Assembly: GCA_948470475.1 (NCBI GenBank)
Contig: OX419342.1
Span: 12,117,508 to 12,181,507, forward strand
DNA: 64,000 nucleotides
Direction: 5' to 3'
From: Galaxea fascicularis
Lineage: Eukaryota > Cnidaria > Anthozoa > Scleractinia > Euphylliidae
The notes under the pieces are model-generated. The model did no database searches. It was not told where the DNA came from and saw only the letters and a program-made list of their open reading frames with translations. Position numbers and translations under genes: made by a program. Position 1 is the stretch's first letter, and the number at the start of each line of letters is the position of its first letter. Below, one piece after another: positions 44,201 through 56,200 of the stretch.

Positions 44201-47200
44201 CTCATGCGGCGAATGGTATTTGGGAAATTTGGAATAATTTATTATAAGGGGCAGTATTTATCCCAATTATCCTACAAAAACCATGCTATTAATTGTTTAG
44301 ACTACAAGGCAAATGATCTAATCATACAGTAAAACAACTTTTCTTGACAAATATAAACACCTTGGAAAAATCAGTATACACCGTTTTTTCCTAATTAGAA
44401 CTTTGCGTGATGCAATCAAAATAAAGTAGCAACCCAATATTAAGGCAGGCAGCAGATCTTTTGCCAACAAAGTACTACAAGTGTGTATCAACTAACTCTT
44501 CAATGCTTTAAGTTTCCTATGTATTTCTTCCTCTATGGACATCATGTCAGCTCTCCTTCTTTCACACTGGCACTTTGCCTCATTGCATTTGACTTGGAAA
44601 TAAAAGTAACTTTCCGAGTTGACACTGCCTTTTCTGCAAGGTCATCAGCTGACTTGAACAGTGCCTCAATGTTTGATTTCATCCTTTTCTTTTGGTCCTT
44701 CAAATCATTTAATTCATCAAGGACTGCTGTCCTTTTCTGCCCTCTCCTTTGCTCTCCTTTCTTTTCTCTTCATCTAGGTATGTTTGGTACCTCTATCTTG
44801 CAGAACTTGCACTGGCCAGGAGCTCTTCACTCAACGATACTTTGGTGACCCCTCCAACATTGATGAGATGGTCTTTGATCACTCTCTGGGCAATCAAAGT
44901 TTGTTCAGCCATATTTTCAACAGAGATTTCCTTGTTGATTGAACATCCACATTCAACTGACACTTGTCCATATGATGGGAACAGAAGCTTTCTGGTGAAG
45001 TCCCACAAATCAGCCCATGCTGTCATAAAGAAGCTCATTCAAGTGTGACTTACTAACAATGAAGGACTGAAAGTTGGTATTGGCTGAGTTCTTTCTGGCA
45101 AACTCTTTATATTGCCTGATGATATTATCACATTTGGAGAGATTAACCTGCTGAGCATCAGTAACAATCTTAAGACACCGATTGAGATGCTGAAGACACC
45201 TGTCTTGATTACGACAGATCTCCAAAGGGTGTAGCCATGCCAAGTTCCTCACCAGTCTATACCTGATTGGTGCTTTTAACAACAGCTTCTTGACAACAGC
45301 AATGAGAAATGTCTTGGTATAAGCTTTCACTGGATATAAATCTTTGTCAGAAATTTTTTGTGTGCTTTAAATCGTGAAGAAGTTTGTTGGCAACAAACCT
45401 AATGTCCACAGCCGAAGTATTTTTGTGCAAAGATGAATTTGTCAAATCCAGCTGGACCAGCTCAACTGTTGATGATACTTTATCTAAGACATCTTCAAGC
45501 ATGTGACTGACCAATGCAGCTTCACCCATGCTTGAAATAATTATATATTGCGTTGTCACAAACAGTATACTTTGCTTTTGTTCTTAATTTAGGGTTGGCT
45601 GCAATCCAGGCCTTAAATCTTTAATTAGCTTTCCACTTGGCAGAGAAAACACACTTCCCCTGAAATATTTGATCAATATAAACCTCGAGAATGCAGGAAC
45701 CAAGTTTTCCCATGATGCACTGTGAACATACAGTAACCATGATGCAATGCTGGTGTAAGAGAGATCTGAGACTTCTCGGTCTGTGATTGAATGTTTTCAC
45801 AAAGACAAAATTTTAAATAAGATTTGACTACAGTAAACACCCGCATATAAGAACACATGATTTCGGAGCTCAGGCTGATCAGGTTCTTATTTATCGGGTA
45901 TTTAGTGAAAAATCAGCCTCAAGATGACATGGAATTCAGAACTGTAACTATCCATGTGTTCTTATATGCGGGTGTTTACTGTACCTGAAAAAATTAGTTA
46001 CCAATAAGGCACTTGTTTCAGTTTTCAAAACAAAACAAAAATACTCCAGACTTTATCTTTATTTTCCAGACTTTTTCCAGGTCTGGAAAACTGGTTTGCA
46101 AATTTCCAGACTTTTTCAAGATTCAAGACTCTGTACGAATCCTGAATTTACCTTTCGGATTGCAAGCAAAATTACGGGAAAAAATGCCCTTTTCTTGAAT
46201 TGACCAATCAGCATTCAGTACTTTAGCCCTCTAAGTTATTAGGACAAAAATCAATTTTACTAGATTACAGTATCTTCTAAGGAATTGGAACATCTAGGTA
46301 AGAGATTAGTCCTACAGCTTAACAAGATTTCAGAATTTGAACCCTCACTGTGGTTTTCATTTAGAATTAAAACCCCAGCACACCATTTTTACTGTGTGTG
46401 TGTGCTCTTCCTACAAACATCATGTCCCCCATTTCCATGCTAGCAGAGGCCTTTTTTCCTCGTATTCAGTGTGCGGGAGAAAAGAGACCTCTGCCATGGG
46501 TCGAATTGGTCTGTGTTGAGCAAGCAAACAATACAGGGAGTATGCATTTTAAAACCTCTGCAGACAGCAGCTTGATCAAAGACTGATTCGGCCCATGGGA
46601 GAGGTCTCTTCTTTGCACACTGAATACAAGGAAAAGAAGCCTTTGCTAGCAGGGAAGTCCCCCATGCAGCTGCTGATTTCACAAGCATGTATCCTCTACA
46701 TAAGTTAAAGTTATCTGCATCCTTTGCCCTGCAGCATCATGTCCCTAACAAATACCCTGGCAACCCCACTTCACAAAAACACTGTAAGTTATTCAAATTG
46801 TTTAATATGACTTTGTATAAACAGCACTTAAGATAGGATACTTACAAAACTCTGTTGGCATGACATGACATACATACCTCTCAGATTCATCCTTTGAACA
46901 GGCTCTCCAAATGACTCCTCTTGGGTTTTAAACAATGTCAAAACGGTGTCTGATAAGCAATAAACATTGTACTAAATAATAATACTGTACATGTTTTAAA
47001 CAACCAAATAGAAGCTACAAAAAGCAAACAAGCCCAACACATTCCAGTGCATGAAGTACCTTTGAAAACAAACCAATATTTCTTTTTCTTAGTTCCAAAT
47101 GTCTTGTGCCTAAGAATATAAAAATGATGTTTTAAAGATACAGAAAAAACCTTGACACAGCTGGATGGTCAAACTACTCAGAGAGTAATTATATTAAGCA

Positions 47201-50200
47201 CCATAAAATGGAAAAATAACATGCCATAGTCATCACTGAGGAGGCATCAGTTGTTTTATGTAAACTAAATCTCACAAAAAATACATGGCAATCAAGTGAC
47301 TGTGGACATGGAAGGAAATAAAAATACAAGTACTTACTTGATAAGGTGAAGGTAGTCCTTTATTTCAGGAACTGATGTCAAACTCTGTTAAATGCAAGGA
47401 GAACAAAATGCACATCACCTCAAGTTGCATTCTGCCATTTTTGAATGCACTAGCTGCATTTGTTTTCAACTTAATGGATGAGAAATGGATTTAACTCCTG
47501 ACCAATTCCTCACTATTCTCCTAAAGACGTAATGTATAGAGATCACTTTGTTATATAGACACAAGTGTTTTACTAGAAAATACACCACTTGTAAAATTCA
47601 TATGAAACTAGATCCAGGACCCGAGTGGCATACATGTATTTTCCATTATCCTCACTTCTGGGGATGTTGATGACATAATTTCCTACTTTTGCATATTTTC
47701 TTGTGCAAACAGTCAGTGAAATAAGATGAGCAGTAGATTTGTGAAGTTCTCTAAAACTGATGTAAAATCCCTCTCTGAGGAACAAGAAAACGCTAACACA
47801 ATGAAGTAGGAAGAGTGAATGTTTAATTCAATCAGAGAAGTTTGAACAAAATCAGTTGAAAAAAAGACAAATTATCATTAGTGACTTTGACAAAACTCAA
47901 TAAACAATAATATTCTTGCATGATTACTGGCTTCAATTTCCCCACTGTTGCTAAAAATAGATGCTCGTGTAAGAATTGTACATAAATTTTGTTGTAGGCT
48001 GTATGAGTGTAAAGCTACCTACTTGTAATGTTAGCCATCAGGCATAATTTGTGGAGATTTAAAGAAGTATAACTTTGAATATAAAGCTTTACAACATCGT
48101 TGTAAAACGCAGTTAATGGAGCGTGACTCGCTATCTGTCACGCTATATTTGTAAACACTACGTAATGCAAATGAGACATGAATGGACCTCAGTACCCTAA
48201 CAAATACAACAGAGATCCTCTATTCATGTGGCAATGCTGTCTGCCACATTTATATCTTTCGTTCTGTATGGCTATAAGGGACAAATAGTCCCATTCATGT
48301 TGCGTTGAGCATTGCACAAGTTACTTGTATCCGATGGTACGTAAATTACCATTGGTTTATAGTTGTAGACACCTGTCTAAGTATAAAAGGTCTAGCAAAG
48401 TCCAACGTATCACTTTCTAAGCTCTTTAGTGTACTGTAAGGAGCTCCTTTACCGTTTAAAATTGATTCCCACCCTTCCCTCCCTTTGGAGGTGGTGTTGT
48501 TCTCGTTTTCAATAAACTTGGGTCCACCTCTCAGGACACGGTTCGGTTAAGTCTCGCAGCGACTTCCCCAAGCTTTGTTGTTTTTCATGCTATGCTATGT
48601 TTCGCTCTCTATCTGCCTTTGTTTTTGTCCGATCCAGCACGTGCCGGCGGAGTCGGCTCGCAGTGCTGGGGAGATAAGAAGGCTTGAGCTAGTTTTAACT
48701 GCCTACACTCTTTCCACTGTAGCATGATGCTGGCCGGAGGTTCAGCTCGTAGTGCCGTGGAGAGTTAGGCTTTTATATCGTTAATTTGGCTTTTACCGGC
48801 CTACAAGTTGTCCGATCCAGCGCAGTTCCTCTTATGCGTCGGGGAGATAAGTTTAGGCTTTTAGTCACGCTACGGACGTCGTCTGTCACGCCGATCGTGG
48901 AGCGGTGTTCCCCCTTTACGCCAAACGATGTCTTTTGTGTTTTGTTACCGTAGTCTGCATTCAATATATATATATATTAAATACTCGAGGAAACTGCGAC
49001 ATTAAAGTTTGTTTTTTGGTCTATATAACAAACAGAAGATTACATGGTGGCTTGAAGATTGTTATTTTCTTGCATTAAAAAAACAATATTTTACTCGCTC
49101 GCTGCACTTGCTCATAAAATATTGTTTTTAACACTTGAAAATAAAATTCATAATTATCTTCATGCTGCCATGCAATATCCTCTATATACACTACTAATGT
49201 TAACAAATTTTTGTGACCGAGAAATATTCAATGCTCTTGATGGTCAACAGTTACAGGTTTTAAAATGTTATTTGTTTTTAAGGTATTGATTGTTAAGAAT
49301 TTTGACAAAGTTTACAAAATTATGAAAAGAGTAAAAACTTTTTCTTTTCTGCTGACTCACATAAATTTCAATATTATAATATGCAATTTAGTTTATTATT
49401 GTTGTAGGACCATGTTGACTGCAGCTTCAATCAAAATGCAACTTCAAAACTCACATTGCTTTGAAACCTTAAACTATTATCAAATTAGGGGGAAATTCAA
49501 GAAAAGAAATTTAATTTGTCTTGTGGTGAAATTGTCATGTCAACAAATGGGTTAAGAACAAGGACTTCTCCTGCTCAAATCTTGGCATTGAAAGCATTTG
49601 GAGCACCAAATAATGCTCTTGCAAGAACAGTGGCCACTCTGATGATCCCGAGTTAGAATGCAAATTTAGGGCTTACCTTTTGTGGCGATGCATTAGACAG
49701 AGAAGATCCTTCAAGTGTAGCCTAGAAAGTAAAATGGCTGTTAATATGCAAGGCAAGCACACATGAGTGCTGTGATGGTTCACCAGCATATTCAACAATG
49801 TATATAAAATTCAGCCACAACAATACTAGAGTATTGCTTTTGAGTAAAACTGCCACATATTAAGGGTGTTCCCACACCAGGAACCTCAAGACTGGGCAGC
49901 TTTAATGTTTACATGTATATCAGAGTTGCGTACATGTTGACTCACATTGGCCTCTTTGTATTTCGGCTGTTGTTTATTGTTAAAAAAAGATTTTTAACTA
50001 GGAAAAAATACTGTCAAACTTACAAAACTGTGAACACCAAAAATTATGTCTGGAATTATCTGTGTTCTGACCAGTTGCATGCAAGATAGAAAAACCACGG
50101 AAATAAATGGCTTTCCATCACTCACAGAACAGTACATTTTCATTTTCTCTAGAACATTATTCCCATCATATTACTTTATGGCTGCTTGTTTGCTTGTTTT

Positions 50201-53200
50201 AAGGCAAAAGTAGTTTGAAAGACCCTTACAATGATTTCTGAGGACAAAATTTCAAGAACGTGTCAACACCATGGTTCCCTGGAGCAAACATGGCTGAATA
50301 AACAGTATTTTGTATCACTGTACGTATCAATCCCCGTTTTGTTGCTTTGTCGTTTTCCAAAATCTTCAGTCGCATACACTGTATCAAAACAGATACCACC
50401 AGATTTTCTTAGAATCTATGTCTTTAGAGTACTAATAATTTATTATTAAATATTATTTCTCAAAACAGACAGCTACTTGCCCATCCTTGGCAGTCTACTT
50501 TCGTTTCAGTTCACTATTACTGTTAAAGAGAAAGCTTACAGTAATAAAAAGAGTCCACTGAAATTTCTTGGAAGACACTCTTCTCTAATGTTTGAGTCAA
50601 AATAAAGATGTACATAAGCATTACACTAACTACAGTTTCAGCCAATCTCTTTCAAAAGTTATCGAGTTGCCTGGAATGCAGAATGCCTGGAATGCAGAAT
50701 GGTTCCCAGGCTTGCTGTGGAACAAATAATTAGCTGGAAACATATCATAAAGAAAACCAACATTCTGTGAATGTGGAAAGCCATTATTTCTGTCATTTCT
50801 GGCTTTTGTTATCTTGCATGCAATTGGTCAGAACACAATTAACATTCCAGACATATTTTCAGTGTTCACAGTTTTGCAAGTTGACAGTAATACATGCTTG
50901 TACTCCAAAAATTTGAAGTATGCAATAGAGTATAATCGGTTTAAAGTAATCCCAGCTAGATAAGGAACTGGACACTACATAAGAACTACGAACTCTGAGA
51001 TAAGGGCCTGGTACTAGTTTGTCATCCCACATTGGTCTTGTTTTGTTTTGTTTTCTCATCATTCTATGTGACACAAGTTGATTTGATATTAAACTACAGG
51101 GTAATGTCCTTGTCATATGGATGGACTCCTATTTACGCCAAAATGGGTTAGAACATGAATTTGAAGGGGGCAATTTTGGTCAAACTGTACCAATTCCTAA
51201 TCCTAGAGATAACTGGAAAAAAAAATTAGCCAGGTATTTCTAAAACAGAAAAAGTTGTCTATCAATCAGGAATACTGTGACATTTAAATTTAGCAATTAA
51301 TTGATTATACATGTCAGAATATTCTGAATTTATAAATAATTTTTATTGTTACAGAGAGAATGCATTAAAACTACATGCATGCACCTGTAAATCACTGAGA
51401 GCTGCATCTATATCATCATCATCGTCGTCATCACCACCCTGTTGATTCTGCGGCGATGCTGAGGTTAGCTTCACTTGGAACTGATGATGAAAACGAGAAA
51501 TCTTTAGCTCCCTGAAATATAAACATCTCAAACTCTTAACTCTGATGACACTAAAATAAACATTAATTAAGGGAAGGCCAAACTGGTAGGTGTCATTCTT
51601 GGCAAGCTTCACCGTTTTTCATCACCAGCCAGCACAAAATCATAGCAATGAGTGCACAAGCAGTACTCGAGATAACTTTCAAAGTCTGGGGCTAACGGAC
51701 GTTTTTAAGGGTCAGTAGACATGGACCTTCCCACATTTTTTTACTTAACAACTCAGTGTGTTGGGTCAGGGATCCAACTTTCTCAGATTTTTGTCCTGAG
51801 AACCTGCTCCTTTCTGGAATACTTACATGGTGATCGAATGCCAAGGAAGAACTTTGCACAAGAGATAAAGTGCTGGCAAGTACTGATGTACACTCAAAAC
51901 AAAACTACTGTAATGGCAACTGAAAAAGTGCAGGGTGTTGGAAGTTAAAAAAGAGAGAAGCACATGAAGAAATGTATGTTGGTTGACAGTATTTCCAGAC
52001 TGAGCATTCATTGAGTTTTTAGGTATACTGTAACGTATAAAAATTGCATTTAGGCGTTGCATGATTGTCTGGAACATTCTTTCGTGTCTGGATGATTCTT
52101 GTGCTTATGTTTACATCACACTAGCATGAATCAGTAGTTTTCATCAGTTACTTAAATTGTAAAATGTTGTAATGCTAATAATTTTAGCCTTTCTTCGGAT
52201 GGTTTTAGTTTTTTTTATAAAAGGTATATTACCTGCCGAGCTCGAGGTTTAGAGAGCGAGTAAAGTTCTTGCGAAGGCCATGTTTACTGAAGTGTGACAG
52301 AGGTCACACACATATTTGGTACAGGCCATGTTTATTCAAGTGTGACAGAGGTTGCAGTGTAACTTGCATACTGCTCAAGAAATTCAACTACTCTAAACTT
52401 GTAATTACAAGTTTAGAGTTGTGGAATTTCTTGAGCAGTATGCACTACGTTCTTTTGGAATAGATATCCTTATTGCTGTTCCAACAACCCTGCGTTCTAA
52501 CTGGACTACAAACTATATTCATCTAACAACAATGAACTTGTAACAAATACCTTGGCTAAATAACCTTTTTTGAGTTTTCCCTTTGTGGCCAAGCTCAATG
52601 TCTCAATTATTAAAAGCTTATTTTTAGACAACTCAACCCTTCATTAAAAAAAACTGTTGGCTTATATAGCTTCAGCTACTGCATGTGTGCTGTTTCACTA
52701 TTGCTGCTTTTTTTTTTAATTTTAATTTTCCTTGACAAAAAAAACTACCAGTAATAACAAAGCAAGAATGAAAAGGTACAGAAACAACAAATGAATGCAA
52801 CAAGTAAGAACTGTGCATGAAGTGACCTGTATAGCGGCAAAAGTCATCATCTCTTCCTCAGTGCACTCCACTTCCTCAGTTAGGATTGACCACTTGGCCT
52901 GTTCATACAGCTGGTTAATACGCACCTCATCAACCTAAACATTGATGTACAATTGGATACTGAATGAGTATGTGCATGACAATTAAAACAGGAGAAGGGG
53001 GTTCACAACCAACATTGAACAGTACTGTCCACCTCACCCAAGCTGACATTACAGTCTTACAATCTTTCATCCACAGTGAAAGGACAGAGTCTTTGTTCAT
53101 AATGTAGAACAAGTGCCAGTCCTTGTTTTCTTTTATTTAACAGTTAATGGGTAAGTCATGGGTAAGTCATGGCTGAGCCACACCCTGAGAAAACATTGAA

Positions 53201-56200
53201 GAAGCCAACAGGGCTACAAATGGAGATATAACCAACCCAATCTGTGAAATAATGGTCCCACCTCTTGTTAGGCAACAATATTATCAGAAAAACAACTCAA
53301 GCCATTGGTTTACAATGGGTCCAGTTTGAACAGACACATTCCAAATTAAATGCCTTGGTGCAAACCTTTTTATTAATTTAAAAAGGTTTTGCACCAAGGC
53401 ATTAAATTAAGAGGTTTTGCTTAGCATCCAAGTTACACACATGCATTCAAGTGAGTAACCTGGATGGTAAGGCTTTACAACTACATGCCAAGCAGTGAAT
53501 GAAAGTGCAACATAGCAAAAGGATGCGAGAAAGCAGGAATAACTAAGCTAGTGAATGGAAAGCCAAATCTTCCTCCTGATGATCCAATGGAAGACACTGA
53601 AGGTGCAATTCAAATATAAATGCTAAATACTTTATTTTCAAATTTTAAACTGTGTACAACATGCAGTAGGGGTTTAAAACAATGTTCTTGGTCAAAAATG
53701 ATCATTTTGCTGGGTGCGTTTTATTGTTCTGTTTGTTGTTATTGTTACTGTTCAATTTTGGCACTGCACTTTAAGATATTGCAGTACTGAAAAATTAAGG
53801 TATTCCTGGAGGGAAAATTGCACATTTTTTCCACAAATTTACATGTACCAAATCTGCCAAAATATTAATTAAACTTCATTGTATTTTCACATCTCAAACC
53901 TTAATGAATGTAGATTATATGAAAAGTAATCTTATTCAGAAAGATTTAAAGGGAATTGTGAAATTTGACATGGTCGAAACCATTAATTTCACTTCTTTCT
54001 ATATAACTTGAAGGAAATTCTTTTAGAATAAAATGCTTTGGCCACTTGATGTAGAACATCAAAACCGACCAGCGTGTGGGAGTACATCACAGAAAAGTCA
54101 AAGGCAACCAAAATATGTCCAGAAATGGGATTATGTAACCTTACAAAAAAGCTAACAACACAATAATACTTCTATTTGAAGAGACTTGTATAATTATACT
54201 CCCCACATACTTAGTGTATTAAAGCGCAGCTAAACCCCAAATTTTTTTCAGCTAAAACAAACCTTTGCACCTGTTCAAAAAGCAACATTGTGCCCTTTTT
54301 GTTGGCTTTTTATAGGCTTCCAAACTTACAAAAAGTATGCATCATTTGTTTCACAACCGAGTGAGAAGGAGTGTGGGTCTATTCTTGATTTGATGTCAAA
54401 AACTATCCATACTTTGCATGCATGTTTACAAAGACTCAATGTGATACAAATCAGTTTGTGACATCAATTCAAGAATAGACCCACGCCCCTTCTCGCTGAT
54501 TCATCTACCAAATAATGCTTATTTTTACATAACTTTGGAAGCCTATAAAAAGCCACCATTTGGCAGAAAAGAACAAAAAGGGTACATGCGATGGTTCTCA
54601 AACAGGTGCAAAGATTTGTTTTAGCTGCAAAAAAAAAACTTGGGGTTTAGGTGCACTTTAAGCTAAAGACAATTGCAATCCTTGATAAAAAATAAAATGG
54701 TTATACCTTTGAGCCCCAGTCTTACAGTGTGATGCGTCTTACCATGGCCACCCAACAAACATTTTTACAAGTTAACCACTGATCAAGGTAAGCGAAATTG
54801 ATTGACAGACACGAGTCACTCTGTAGAAGGTTTCAACACATAACCAAATGAAAGTGTATCTGTCAATCAAAGTCGCTTCCTTGACTGGCTAACCTGTAAA
54901 AATGTTTGTTGGGTGGCCATGGTGAGGCACATCACACTGTAAGATCACGACTTACAATTTACTTGCCTTTGGATTTAGATCAAAGAATGCATAGTATTTA
55001 TATCGTAAAAGAAGTGTCGAGAATTCTGCAACTTCCTGTCAAAACAAAACAGATAAATTACCAACCATGAAAAAATCCTGTAACAAATATATTATACTAA
55101 ATCAGAAGAAGGTTGAAAGATGTTATTATTTCTGTTAGTGACATATACCAAATCAAACATATTTGTTGCATGTTCTCACTAGCTACCAAAACTCCAAATA
55201 CATCACAGTGTTGCTAGTATTCACCAAACTATTTGGCATTGTCCTAGATTTTATGTAAGAGAGAACATTACATTGTGCATCTTACCTACCAGTATCTCCA
55301 TACATGCATGTAGAAGTATTTACATGGTTATGAGGTGCAATGCGGTACAAGTAGTCTGTGTTTTAATTATTTATTACCATCACTAGCTATTTCCATTTCT
55401 GAGAACAATTGAGAAAAAACTGACTATAATCATAAAATAAATAGCAGTTTTACACTTAAAACTGGCAGTCACTCCAAAGTAACAAAATGTCCAAGAGTGA
55501 CCAAATTGTCAAAGTCACAGTTTACATGATTAAATGGCTCTTTGACAAGAAAATAACAGATTAAAGATATTGCACTCTTTTGAGAAACCTGGAAAGATTT
55601 CAAATTTGCCAGAATAAGCTTAAGTTTTTCATACCTGATCATACCATATGTAAAACCAGTGAGCAAGAAAGTTGTCATATTTGAAAATATAACAGTAAAA
55701 GACCTTTGGATCCTGATGGTACAATATCAGATTCATACCTGAGCCATAAGAGATTTTGAAGAGTCCAGCCACCTGAAAACCAAACGGGAAGAGAAAATTA
55801 GGTTGAAAATAAGACTAATGTGCCTAAAAATGCTCTGTCAGGCTTTCCCCACATTTTCATTACGATAACAATTGAATTCAATGGTTTTGGATTTTAAGGT
55901 TCTAAAGCTACCAAGCATAAATTATTTTAGATACAGAATTCAACAATCCAAACATTCAGCAATTAATGCACGCACCTACCTTGGGTTAAACCAGATGGTT
56001 GAAATCAATAAACATTAAAAACAGTATGTTGTCATTGCACCTCAAAACCATGTACATGTAAATGCTTCTGCAGGTAAGCATAAGGTAAGATGTGCCACAG
56101 AAAGCGATCTTTTGCAAAGAATCCAAGATAATACCAAAAGTTGAACAGCAAATACTATCTTTATGGATGTAAGCACACAAAAAATGGCACAGATTTGGTG

